From the NCBI RefSeq assembly GCF_000338875.1, contig NZ_AOMO01000048.1:1-53807 (forward strand): a stretch of 53,807 bases of DNA. Direction: 5' to 3'. The notes under the pieces were generated by a model. That model was given only the letters and a program-made list of their open reading frames with translations, was not told the origin of the DNA and searched no databases. Origin of the DNA: Vibrio mimicus CAIM 602. GTDB taxonomy: Bacteria; Pseudomonadota; Gammaproteobacteria; Enterobacterales; Vibrionaceae. Below are positions 26,192 through 34,963 of this stretch, piece by piece. Position numbers and translations under genes: made by a program. How positions within the stretch are numbered: position 1 is the first letter of the stretch; every line of letters begins with the position of its first letter.

Positions 26192-27010
26192 ATGAGTATG
26201 CCCAACGCTAATCTGGAGTTTAAAATAGCCTCCTTACATTCAGTCCAGCCTTGGTTCGTACTCGGAGCAAAGCGTTTTAATTCCTTACTGACACCAGAAA
26301 GCCCCCTCACTTCTCACTTTTATTCATTTGATGCCAGCGACAACCATGATTCGAGTATCGCGATTCCTGATGGTTGTATCGACTTACTTTTTGACTGCGA
26401 TGCCGATGCGCCCAAAGCTTACATTTGTGGTTCTCCACTGGAAGCACTTAAAGCAGATTTTAAGAAGGGACATTATTATTTAGGCGTTCGTTTTCGACCG
26501 GGTGTAGTACCCGATTTGCTCAATCTAGACGTCGAAGAAGTGATTTCAAATCGATTGGATTTAAGTGAATTGCTGTATGGCGCAGACCGCATTCTGGAAC
26601 AAGTCTGTAAGGCTGGTGATTTCTTAAGTAAAGCGCGTGCAGTGAATGACTTCGTCAGCCAGTTTGATTGCCGCCCTTGCTCTCACCTCACGATGGAAGT
26701 TATCGCGCGAGTGACACAAGCCCGAGGGAACATTCAGATACAAGACTTAGTGAATGACACTGGCTATTCAGCCAGAACGCTACAACGCACTTTTAGAAAT
26801 GACACAGGCTTAACACCAAAAGCATTCAGCCGTGCCATTCGTTGCCAGTCTGCGGTGTATAAAATCAGCCACAATAACCAATTGCCTTTATCAGACCTCG
26901 CTTTTGACTTAGGTTTTAGCGACCAAGCACATTTCCAACGTGAGTTTAAAAAATTGGTCAGTGTCACGCCAATGGATTACCAATCACTCACCAAGTCAGA
27001 GAAACCATAA
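26192..27010 (+). CDS. AraC-family transcriptional regulator
   Basis: A 272-aa regulator with an N-terminal domain of the DUF6597-like type (SIAIPDGCIDLLFD, GVRFRPGVVPDLL) and a C-terminal AraC DNA-binding domain (VNDTGYSARTLQRTFRNDTG and LAFDLGFSDQAHFQREFKKL). The frame is open from a TTG at 26177; ATGs at 26192 and 26198 are likelier starts but none has a strong ribosome site. It is divergent from the OCD-RidA-FAD-Usp-Tct-ALDH operon and most likely controls it; the inducer is unknown. Confidence 0.83.
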   Translation: MSMPNANLEFKIASLHSVQPWFVLGAKRFNSLLTPESPLTSHFYSFDASDNHDSSIAIPDGCIDLLFDCDADAPKAYICGSPLEALKADFKKGHYYLGVRFRPGVVPDLLNLDVEEVISNRLDLSELLYGADRILEQVCKAGDFLSKARAVNDFVSQFDCRPCSHLTMEVIARVTQARGNIQIQDLVNDTGYSARTLQRTFRNDTGLTPKAFSRAIRCQSAVYKISHNNQLPLSDLAFDLGFSDQAHFQREFKKLVSVTPMDYQSLTKSEKP

Positions 27011-27074
27011 TCGAACGGCATTAGTCGTTTCCTCTATCACACATTAGAACCGCATATTTATCTCTGCATAAAGT

Positions 27075-27112
27075 AAAGGGCGTGATACTGAATACCGTAT
27101 CACGCCCTTTCT
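27075..27112. terminator. Bidirectional terminator between the AraC regulator and the DEAD-box helicase
   Basis: A long stem, AAAGGGCGTGATAC / GTATCACGCCCTTT with an 8-base loop, flanked by T on the right and A on the left, between convergent genes. Confidence 0.9.
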
Positions 27113-27152
27113 ATTTTGAGCTGGTTAAGTACGAGTTAGTAAAACCCTTGAC

Positions 27153-28349
27153 TTACTGTTCTTGCTGCACGCGCTTGTGTTTCGGCACATAGTTCAGAAT
27201 AGAAATCGGCACTGGCTTTTTCGGCTCGAACCCTTCCACTACGCGTCTTTCGATTAGGTGCCCCAAACGGCTTTCAATCATACACAGGTTTTTGAAGTTG
27301 TCTTTTGAAACAAACGAGATCGCTTCACCGACTGCATCAGCGCGCCCAGTTCGGCCAATACGGTGTACATATTCATCGGCTGGAAATGGCAAATCGTAGT
27401 TAACCACACGTGAAAGTTGGTCAATATCAATACCACGCGCAGCGACACCTGTTGCCACCAAATATTTGATTTTTCCTGACTTAAAATCTTCCAGTAGTTG
27501 AGCGCGGATGGCTTGGCTACGGCCACTGTGAAAGGCCTCGGCTTGAATGCCACGCTTTTCTAATTGCGTAACCAGTTTGGCTGCGCCGTGTTTGGTTTCA
27601 ATAAAAATCAGCGCCTGATCCCACTGCTGTTCATTGATTAAATGACTCAGCAATGCGGATTTGGTGTCCTTATCGACCGTGATCAGCCATTGGCTGATAT
27701 TGCTTTTTGAGGCTTGATTGGCGGCGATACTGATTTCGTACGGATCATTCACCGCCGTTTTGGCCAACTCGCGCACTTTACGTGACAGTGTCGCGGAGAA
27801 CAGTAAGAACTGTACTTCACTTGGTAGGCAATCAATGATTTTATTGATCGATTCAATGAAGCCCATATCCAGCATGCGGTCGGCTTCATCCAGCACCACC
27901 ATTTCGATTTCTTCAAAATAGACTGCGCGTTGACCATACAAGTCCATCAAACGTCCCGGTGTTGCCACCAGCACATCGACACCGTCAATCAAACGCTGCT
28001 TTTGTGCCTGTTCATCCACGCCGCCAAACACTGCAAGGCTCTTTAAGCCAGTGTCTTTGCCGTATTGCTCAACTTTTTCAGCCACTTGCATCGCCAGTTC
28101 ACGGGTTGGCACTAAAATCAGTGCACGAACGCGCTTCTTACGTTGCGTTTGCCCCTGACGGAGCTTCTCCAGAATCGGCAATACGAAACTGGCAGTTTTA
28201 CCGGTGCCCGTTTGCGCCGCCGCAATCAGGTCACGACCTTGCAAGATCACCGGAATGGCTTGGGTTTGAATATGGGTAGGTGTTTGGTAACCAAGTCGCG
28301 CCACAGTTTGGGTCAGGACGTCACTTAATCCAAGTTGAGAAAAAGGCAT
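27153..28349 (-). CDS. DEAD-box ATP-dependent RNA helicase (RhlE-like)
   Basis: A 398-aa RNA helicase core. Motifs in order: Q motif GYQTPTHIQTQAIPV, Walker A AAQTGTGKTASF, PTRELA, TPGRLMD, DEAD in VVLDEADRMLDMGF, SAT in LLFSATLS, and motif VI YVHRIGRTGRA. The tail is short and basic. The frame opens at 28391, but the ATG at 28349 (MPFSQLGLSDVL) is the normal family start. In V. cholerae I recall a similar helicase next to chemoreceptor genes (VC1405-VC1407), the same order as here. Subfamily is RhlE-like rather than proven. Confidence 0.92.
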   Translation of the reverse strand: MPFSQLGLSDVLTQTVARLGYQTPTHIQTQAIPVILQGRDLIAAAQTGTGKTASFVLPILEKLRQGQTQRKKRVRALILVPTRELAMQVAEKVEQYGKDTGLKSLAVFGGVDEQAQKQRLIDGVDVLVATPGRLMDLYGQRAVYFEEIEMVVLDEADRMLDMGFIESINKIIDCLPSEVQFLLFSATLSRKVRELAKTAVNDPYEISIAANQASKSNISQWLITVDKDTKSALLSHLINEQQWDQALIFIETKHGAAKLVTQLEKRGIQAEAFHSGRSQAIRAQLLEDFKSGKIKYLVATGVAARGIDIDQLSRVVNYDLPFPADEYVHRIGRTGRADAVGEAISFVSKDNFKNLCMIESRLGHLIERRVVEGFEPKKPVPISILNYVPKHKRVQQEQ

Positions 28350-28480
28350 GTATTTACTCGAAATGATGGAACTTAACTGCTGAGCCAACACTGGCTCAAC
28401 CTAAAATTGAAGGGTTGGATTCTACCACCAACCCGACATTGGCTGCGGAATTTTTTCACACCACAGCCATTTTAAAACTC

Positions 28481-28498
28481 GCCAACAAACTGGTTGGC
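28481..28498 (-). terminator. Weak hairpin after the PAS chemoreceptor
   Basis: GCCAAC / GTTGGC with a 6-base loop lies 21 bases past the stop and is followed on the minus strand by GAGTTTTAAAA. A second hairpin (28412-28434, GGGTTGG / CCAACCC) lies further down and may be the real terminator or part of the helicase leader. Confidence 0.4.
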
Positions 28499-28518
28499 TG
28501 GAAAATCTTATTGATGAA

Positions 28519-29820
28519 TCAATCCACGATTTCGCTGACCGTTTGCTGCACGTTTTCAGCTGCATGTTGAATTTGCTCAATCAACGCCTGAGTTTGGAGA
28601 AGCATATTGTTAAACTCCGTCACTTTGGCTTGAATTTGTTCCATAGTCTGGCTGGATTGGTCGGTCAACTGGCTGTTGCGCTTAACAATATTGTCGATCT
28701 CATAGGTGGCTTGGCTCGTATTGGAGGCCAAACTACGCACTTCATCCGCTACCACTGCAAATCCGCGGCCATACTCTCCGGCTCGGGCCGCTTCAATCGC
28801 CGCATTTAAGGCGAGTAGATTCGTCTGCTCAGCAATTTTGTTAATCGTAGTAACGATCTGAGTAATTCTTTGCGATTGAGAAGACAAATCCGTCATCAAA
28901 GCATTGGCTCCGATAATGGATTCTTTAATGCCGTTTGCAATGGTTGCGGCTTCATCAATCCTGTCTCGGCCTGACTCTGCCACACGTACTGTTTCAGCGG
29001 AGGTCTGTTGCGCCATTTGCGAAGCTTCTTTGGTGGCTTTGGCTTTTAATACCTGCTCGGTCACATCCGCCGCAAATTTAACAACCTGTGTTACCTCTCC
29101 GGCTTCATTAAACGTTGGGTTGTAAGTCGCTTCTAACCAGAGATCATGCCCTTGACGGGTACGACGATGAAAAAGGCCAGATTTGAACTCGCCTTTGGCT
29201 AATTCACGCCAAAAGTGAGGATTTTCCTTATAAAAAGAGTCTTCACAGAATAAACGGTGATGCTTACCGACAATTTCATCAAGTCGGTAGCCCGTCGCTT
29301 TGAGGAAATTGTCATTGGCATCTTTAACATGACCATCAGGGGTAAAACGGATAACGGCGGATGAACGATTCAGCGCCATGAATACCGCATTTTGTTTATC
29401 CGCGCTGTTCTTTTCTTTAGTTACATCGTAAGCCACTTTCGCGACTTTATAGACTTTGCCAGAGCGTTCTCGTATCGGCATATAGGTCGCTTCAATCCAG
29501 ATCTCTGAACCATCTTTCTTCAGGCGCTGAAAGGTATTGCGCTGCGTTTGACCATGAGCCAGATTTTTCCAAAAATTCGAATATTCCAGAGTGCTCACTA
29601 ATCGAGGATCACAAAATAGTCGATGATGTTGGCCAACCAGTTCTTCTTTCTGACTGTAGCCCATCGTATTTAAGAAAAGAGAGTTCACCTCCAAGATGTT
29701 GCCTTGGAGATCAAACTCGATATAAGCCAGGTTTTGTTTAAGTGCTAAGACGAGATCGTGGTCTGGGTTCTGGCGAAGTTCGTTGTCCGATTTGATGGCA
29801 GTCTTTTTCCAAAATGGCAT
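28519..29820 (-). CDS. Cytoplasmic methyl-accepting chemotaxis protein with two PAS domains
   Basis: A 433-aa receptor without a membrane segment. Two PAS/PAC units (about residues 25-140 and 150-262) share the pattern of GxHHRLFC, with [12 protein letters not shown] and [12 protein letters not shown], so they look like a tandem duplication. The signalling domain holds the conserved hairpin tip [20 protein letters not shown]. The region after the tip is short, so the methylation helices may be reduced. The start ATG 29820 ([12 protein letters not shown]) has AGGAAG 6 bases upstream; the longer open frame is unlikely. PAS domains suggest sensing of redox state or a cytoplasmic ligand. Adjacent to a second chemoreceptor on the same strand. 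Confidence 0.9.
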   Translation of the reverse strand: MPFWKKTAIKSDNELRQNPDHDLVLALKQNLAYIEFDLQGNILEVNSLFLNTMGYSQKEELVGQHHRLFCDPRLVSTLEYSNFWKNLAHGQTQRNTFQRLKKDGSEIWIEATYMPIRERSGKVYKVAKVAYDVTKEKNSADKQNAVFMALNRSSAVIRFTPDGHVKDANDNFLKATGYRLDEIVGKHHRLFCEDSFYKENPHFWRELAKGEFKSGLFHRRTRQGHDLWLEATYNPTFNEAGEVTQVVKFAADVTEQVLKAKATKEASQMAQQTSAETVRVAESGRDRIDEAATIANGIKESIIGANALMTDLSSQSQRITQIVTTINKIAEQTNLLALNAAIEAARAGEYGRGFAVVADEVRSLASNTSQATYEIDNIVKRNSQLTDQSSQTMEQIQAKVTEFNNMLLQTQALIEQIQHAAENVQQTVSEIVD

Positions 29821-29928
29821 AAATTGCTTCCTGTTTATCGGTTTTAGTTCTAAGAAATGATCAACCGATTTCATTTTATATTGTTATCAGTAACAGGAGT
29901 TTACCAGCATTGACACAAAAACCTTTCA

Positions 29929-31616
29929 TTAAATCACGAATCGTCCCATTAATAGTTTTAGCCCTTGGGCTTGCTGCGCAAGATCTTCGCTGGCTTGAGC
30001 CGTTTCTTGTGCGCTGAGCATGATGGTTTCTCCGGCATCACGAATATCCGTCATGTTATGGCTGATTTCGTTAGCTGCCACAGACTGCTCCTCACTCGCC
30101 GCAGCGACTTGAGTATTGGCTGACGTCAGTTCCAGCAAAGCTTGATCGATAGAATCCAACTGATTTCTGGCTGTTGAAATCGAGATAAAACTGTCCTCTA
30201 TTTGTTTATCATTTGAATCGATCATTTTGCTCGCCGTTTTGGCGCGTTCAACCAAAGTTTGAATTAATCCTTTGATCTCATGTGTGGCCTGTTGACTGCG
30301 TGAAGCCAGAGCACGCACTTCATCAGCCACTACGGCAAATCCGCGACCTTGTTCTCCGGCACGAGCTGCCTCAATGGCTGCATTCAAGGCTAACAAATTG
30401 GTTTGTTCAGAAATGCCTTCCACCACCAACACAAAGCTTTCAATCTGCCGAGTACTGGCTTCCAGCTCCATAATCATTTTCTGAGATTGCTGAGCATTAG
30501 CAACCAATTGACTGGAGACCGCTTGAGTTTGCGAAAGAATGCGGCAGCTTTGACGAGCATTTTCTTGTGCCCTAGCTGTCGCACTTGAGGATTCTTCCGC
30601 ACTACTTGCCACTTCGGTAATCGTCGTTGCCATTTGGGTCATTGCACTAGCAACCACTTCGGTATTGTTTTGCTGCCTTTGCACCGATTGCTTATTGCTC
30701 TCTGCTGCCGAGGCCAGTTGTGTCACCGTTGAAGCAATGGTGTTTGCTCGGTCAATGACCTCTGCCATGGTGTGGCTGAGTGATTCCGCCATAGTATTCA
30801 TGCTTGTGATCAACTGACCAATCTCATCGCCTGTCGTCACTTGCGCCCGTTTACTGAAATTTCCATCAGCCATTTCCGTGGCGAGTTTACGAGCACGATC
30901 TATCGCGACCACAATTTGCTTACTAAAAGCAAACCCGATAACTAAACCAAAGAGGATCGAGAATCCACCTAAGTAAACCATTCCCAAAAAGCTTCTTGTT
31001 CTTCCTGTTCGGTGACAATGACGGATTGTTCCGTCGCTTGTTCTATCTTGCGTAAGATGTCGCTGAGCTGCTGGTCTAGCGTCATCTGAGACTGTTCTAA
31101 TTGATGAGCAAGTTCGGAAAGCTGCTGCGCCTCTTTTCCTGTGCGAAGCGCATTCAGCAGGACATCAAGATTTCTTTCAAACTTCCCATGTTCATTCGCA
31201 AGTGAATCTAAATCCTGCTTCAAATTATTTAAATTTTTGCGGATGGATGGAGAAGTGGAATCTTGAATAGCTTTGTTGAGTCGCTGCTGAACCTGAGTGA
31301 AATCACGTTTAAAGGAGCCCACTAAATCAAGCAGCTCTTTTTCGTATCGCTCTTGCTGTTGCTTGCCTTCTTTACTTTCAATTCCAGCAGCTCGGAATAC
31401 TTTTTCAAGCGTAATGGCCCCTTCCAGTTGGTGCACTGTCATATCGGTCATCAACTTAGCTAGAGGAATATTGTCATTTGCAATCGCGTCTATCTCGACC
31501 GCGACTTTTTTCATTTTGGATATAGAGTAGGCAGACACCGTAAAAGTTAAAATCAACAAGCATCCGACTAGAGCGATCATTTTCTGGGTGATCGAAATAT
31601 TCATGAACCATTTCAT
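29929..31616 (-). pseudogene. Membrane methyl-accepting chemotaxis protein, frameshifted
   Basis: A classical chemoreceptor: TM1 (MIALVGCLLILTFTVSAYSI), a periplasmic helical domain of about 160 residues, TM2, HAMP and a cytoplasmic signalling domain with [20 protein letters not shown]. The first frame ends at TAG after QEAFWEWFT, and the second frame supplies TM2 ([19 protein letters not shown]) through the C-terminus VI. Five T where six would be expected (plus strand A 30986-30990) accounts for the shift; repair gives about 562 aa. Ligand unknown. Start ATG 31616 with GAGG 10 bases upstream. If the shift is real, the protein is cut at the membrane and non-functional. Confidence 0.87.
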
Positions 31617-31965
31617 CACTACGCGACCTCAAACTATTTGCTTCCATGCCATACAGTATGGACAAAAATGTCGTAACCCACACAAAGTAGATAGACACAC
31701 GTTCTGACCAAGACGTTGTTGCAATCGCGTAGTACAAAATCGACGTTTTGTTTGTTTCAAATATAAGCTTTTGCTTAATTAGTCTAGACGATGAAATTCC
31801 ACTGATTTAAGGCCAATCTTATAAACACACCTATCACTCTGTTTTCTCAAGATAAATAAGTGATACTCCTTTAGTCTGAGATAGTCTGATGTTTGCATTT
31901 TCGTTTGTTGGGAAAAGATTATTGAGCGAAGAGCAGTAAAGAAAGATTGGAGGAAAGACGCAACT

Positions 31966-32040
31966 ATGCAGTTAGAGAAATGGCTAAAAAATCTTGCAGA
32001 AGTCAGAGCCGTTATAGCATTGAACGGCTCTGATTTTTAA
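31966..32040 (+). other. Possible small ORF (24 codons) or small RNA ending at a plus-strand terminator
   Basis: Within the 432-bp gap between the chemoreceptor and sugE, an ATG preceded by GGAGGA 11 bases upstream opens a 24-codon frame (begins MQLEKWLKNLAEVRAV) whose stop lies in the T tract of a strong hairpin. No other plus-strand gene lies upstream for 5 kb, so the hairpin may end a short transcript. The gap from 31620 to about 31940 shows no other feature. Whether the product is a peptide, an sRNA or nothing cannot be decided here. Confidence 0.3.
32003..32038 (+). terminator. Strong hairpin with plus-strand T tract near sugE
   Basis: TCAGAGCCGTT / AACGGCTCTGA is an 11-bp stem followed on the plus strand by TTTTT. 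On the minus strand the T tract begins only about 12 bases beyond the stem, so it is a poorer terminator for sugE, although sugE ends only 15 bases away and may still use it. Confidence 0.75.
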
Positions 32041-32052
32041 TTGCTATTACGA

Positions 32053-32367
32053 TTAAGCGCTCATTTTGAGCCCGGCAATGCCTGAGATTATCAACAATAA
32101 ACTGACAAGCTTGATCAAGGTGAGGGTTTCACCAAACAACCAAGCCGCTGCAATCGCTGTCCCTACTGCACCAATACCCACCCAAATGCCATAAGCGACA
32201 CCTAAAGGCAAAGTGCGTAAAGCTAAACCCAGTAAAACAAAACTGACGACAAGAGCCGATAAGGTTATCGCTGAAGCCAGTGGCTTGCTAAAACCTTCAC
32301 TGTATTTCAGGCCTATAGCCCAGACAATTTCACAGATACCGGCGAGAAATAGGGTTAACCACGCCAT
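32053..32367 (-). CDS. sugE: SugE/Gdx, SMR-family guanidinium exporter
   Basis: A 104-aa protein with four transmembrane helices. It matches the Gdx (SugE) branch of the small multidrug resistance family: the transport Glu in GICEIVWAIGLKYSEGF (residue 13), the TLPLGVAYGIWVGIGAVGTA helix and LLLIISGIAGLKMSA. Members export guanidinium in exchange for protons and work as dual-topology dimers. The start ATG has AAGAGG 7 bases upstream, and a two-hairpin guanidine-II riboswitch lies just before it, which supports the function. Confidence 0.93.
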   Translation of the reverse strand: MAWLTLFLAGICEIVWAIGLKYSEGFSKPLASAITLSALVVSFVLLGLALRTLPLGVAYGIWVGIGAVGTAIAAAWLFGETLTLIKLVSLLLIISGIAGLKMSA

Positions 32368-32374
32368 ATATAAA

Positions 32375-32428
32375 CCTCTTATATGGGGTCGTCCCCGAAC
32401 AGAACTGGAGCGGTGAGGTCGTCCTCAC
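32375..32428 (-). promoter_or_regulatory. Guanidine-II (mini-ykkC) riboswitch of sugE
   Basis: On the minus strand two hairpins carry identical ACGA loops: GTGAGG-ACGA-CCTCAC (32428 to 32413) and GGGG-ACGA-CCCC (32396 to 32385), joined by 16 bases. The sugE ribosome site AAGAGG (32380-32375) begins five bases after the second hairpin. This is the mini-ykkC architecture, in which guanidinium binding brings the two loops together and frees translation of the exporter. Confidence 0.95.
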
Positions 32429-32489
32429 TTCCTAATGAAGCCCGTATGCTACCTAAGCTCGCTGCTTCTGGCTAGCTTAAAAGCCTGTA

Positions 32490-33893
32490 CTATTCTGCTT
32501 TCAATGCATCACGACGTAAGCGCCATACTGTCATCACCATGGCGAGTAATGCCAATACACTCATACCGATATAAACCAAACTAAAACCTTGGGCGAGCAC
32601 TTCCGGAGAAGCTGATACTGATTGGCTAGCATGTTCACTGACCGTCACTGTTTGTGGTACGCGCAGGTAAAACAGCGCCGAGCAAAATGCCACACCAAGT
32701 GCTCCCCCCAGTTCTCGGCCAAAGTTAAACAGCGACATACCGATTCCGCGATCACGCGCTGGCAGCACGCTTTGTACCACTACCCCAAGTGAAGGCAAGG
32801 TAAAGCCAAGCCCAATACCGGCAAGGCCCAGAGATAAATGCACCCAAAGATCATAATGAATTTGCCATATGGCTAAAGCGGCAAGGATGAATCCCCCGAC
32901 TACCAGTGCTTTATAACGACCAGAATGCGCAACCCATTTACCGCCTAAATAAGCTCCCGTTGTAATGCTGAACATAAAGATCACCATGACTGAGCCACTT
33001 TGCGAAGGCGAAAATCCTTTTTCCCATTGCAGTTGCAATGGCATGTAAACCAGTAAAGCAAACATCAACATTTGTGATGCCATGATGAGGCTGATTGCGG
33101 TGAGATAACTCGGTAACCGAGCCAAACGCGCAGGCAAAATCGGATCGCTGACTCGTCTTTCAACTAGGATCAACAAACCAAAACACACCAGCAGAGCAAA
33201 TGCCCCCCAACCTGCAGGCAAGAACGTGTGTGAGGAGAGCTGAAGCAATAGCAAGGTTGTAGAGAGCATGAGAAGCCCCGCCCCTAACCAATCAAATCGG
33301 CTCTGACGTTTTTGATTGAGATGTTTCAAATGGCGGTTAACCATGTACAGCGCCACAACCCCAAGCGGTAAGTTAATACCAAATACCCAACGCCAGCTCA
33401 GATGGTCAGCAAAATAGCCGCCTAATAACGGGCCTGCAATGCTGGAAACTGCATACACCGCTGAAATATAACCTTGATATTTACCCACTTCACGAGCGGG
33501 AATCGAATCGGCAATCACTGTAAATGCTAAGGCGATCAAACCACCGCCTCCAATCCCTTGGATCACGCGTGCGCCAATCAAAGTCGGCAGATCATAAGCA
33601 AAAGTACAGAGTGCAGAACCGACAATAAAAATGCCGATACTGATATTCAGCATGCGTACACGACCAAACAGATCGCTGAGTTTGCCATACACAGGTAATA
33701 CCGCAGTTGCCGCCAACAAGTAAGCAGTGATCACCCAAGTTAAGGCACTCCCAGCAGAGAGTTCTTGCCCAATCAGAGCAAGTGGCGTGGTAACAATACT
33801 TTTTTCCAAAGAACCAAGTGCTATCACTAAGGCCACACTGGCAAAAATAATGCGCGGATTAGGCGCGGGTAAATGCGTTGAATCGGAATGCAT
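32490..33893 (-). CDS. MFS multidrug exporter (DHA2, EmrB/QacA type)
   Basis: A 467-aa inner-membrane transporter with 12 to 14 hydrophobic segments. The family motif A region LPVYGKLSDLFGRVRML follows the second helix, and motif C-like GIGGGGLIALAFTVIADS and SSIAGPLLGGYFADHLSWRW are present. Start: ATG 33893 (MHSDSTHLPAP) with AAGAGA upstream, not the longer open frame that overlaps the divergent LysR promoter. Substrates are unknown; DHA2 members export hydrophobic toxins. Probably controlled by the divergent LysR regulator. Confidence 0.9.
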   Translation of the reverse strand: MHSDSTHLPAPNPRIIFASVALVIALGSLEKSIVTTPLALIGQELSAGSALTWVITAYLLAATAVLPVYGKLSDLFGRVRMLNISIGIFIVGSALCTFAYDLPTLIGARVIQGIGGGGLIALAFTVIADSIPAREVGKYQGYISAVYAVSSIAGPLLGGYFADHLSWRWVFGINLPLGVVALYMVNRHLKHLNQKRQSRFDWLGAGLLMLSTTLLLLQLSSHTFLPAGWGAFALLVCFGLLILVERRVSDPILPARLARLPSYLTAISLIMASQMLMFALLVYMPLQLQWEKGFSPSQSGSVMVIFMFSITTGAYLGGKWVAHSGRYKALVVGGFILAALAIWQIHYDLWVHLSLGLAGIGLGFTLPSLGVVVQSVLPARDRGIGMSLFNFGRELGGALGVAFCSALFYLRVPQTVTVSEHASQSVSASPEVLAQGFSLVYIGMSVLALLAMVMTVWRLRRDALKAE

Positions 33894-34013
33894 GAGTTCT
33901 CTTGGTGGTCGATAGTAGTAACGAAACGTTTCTTTGCCGCACAAGATAACCAAATAGCCACTATCCGAAAATAGGATAGAATGGGACGCAAAATTGCAAA
34001 AATGGGATTGAGC

Positions 34014-34916
34014 ATGAAACTCGATGATCTGGCACTGTTTTTAACCGTGGTTCGTTGTGGCAGCTTTGCTTTAGCAGCCAAACAAAAATCTATGTCGACG
34101 AGCACTCTCAGCCGACGGATTCAGCAACTTGAACAAGATACTGGCAGCATATTACTGATCCGCAGCAGTAAAGAGCTGGTGTTGACCAAAGAAGGTGAAC
34201 AATTGTTTCACACTTATGCAGAACTGTTTGCGGAAATAGAGCGAAAACAGGATCAAGTCGAGCAAGCTAAGCGGGATTACCGAGGTGAAATCGCCATCAG
34301 TGCTCCGGTTTTGCCTTTGCGTCACCAACTCACTCCGTTGGCGTTGGAGTTTTCTGAACTGCACCCCAACGTGACTTTGCGTATGCAAGTGGGTTCGGGG
34401 CTCGACTATTTCACACAAAGAGATTTGGATATCGCGCTGCGTTTTGGCTCGCAACCAGAATCAGATTGGGTCGCACACAAGCTTGCCCGCAATCCTTCGG
34501 TGCTCTGTGCGTGTGCTCCGTTTGCAGCCAGCCTTTCGCTTTCCCACCCTCAACAGCTCAATCATTACCCACTACTCAGTCTGAATCACAAGCTACCGTG
34601 GATTTTTCACAGTAAAGAGTCCGATCAAAAAGTGCAATTCATTCCATCTGCGCGTTTATCTTCTGATGAACTCGACACCATAGTGCAAGCGACCTTGCAA
34701 GGTATGGGAATCGCAAGATTGCCAAGAGGCCTGATGGCCCCCTTATTGGATGATGGGCAATTGGTCGAGTTACTTCCCGAATGGGAAATTGAAGGTGCGG
34801 ATGTGTATTTACTCCATCCGCAGAGACGTTTTTTACCTGAGCGTACTCAAGCTCTAATTGATTACATGATTACGCATTGGGCGCGAGTGGCATTCAGTTA
34901 CTGGCACAAGCCTTAG
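34014..34916 (+). CDS. LysR-family transcriptional regulator
   Basis: A 300-aa regulator. The N-terminal winged helix is clear: MKLDDLALFLTVVRCGSFAL with AAKQKSMSTSTLSRRIQQLE as the helix-turn-helix, and RSSKELVLTKEGEQLF as the wing. The effector domain starts near residue 90 (GEIAISAPVLPLRHQL). The frame is open from 33981, but the ATG at 34014 gives the normal LysR start. It is divergent from the MFS exporter gene and probably regulates it. The inducer is unknown. Confidence 0.92.
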   Translation: MKLDDLALFLTVVRCGSFALAAKQKSMSTSTLSRRIQQLEQDTGSILLIRSSKELVLTKEGEQLFHTYAELFAEIERKQDQVEQAKRDYRGEIAISAPVLPLRHQLTPLALEFSELHPNVTLRMQVGSGLDYFTQRDLDIALRFGSQPESDWVAHKLARNPSVLCACAPFAASLSLSHPQQLNHYPLLSLNHKLPWIFHSKESDQKVQFIPSARLSSDELDTIVQATLQGMGIARLPRGLMAPLLDDGQLVELLPEWEIEGADVYLLHPQRRFLPERTQALIDYMITHWARVAFSYWHKP

Positions 34917-34963
34917 CCAAAGTGGTTTCGCTGCACCGACACCGCTCTGAGCACAACTTCACA

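Noticed and set aside
31474..31737. 87-codon minus-strand frame overlapping the start of the frameshifted chemoreceptor
   Set aside because: It overlaps the chemoreceptor N-terminus in another frame, and its own sequence matches nothing I know.
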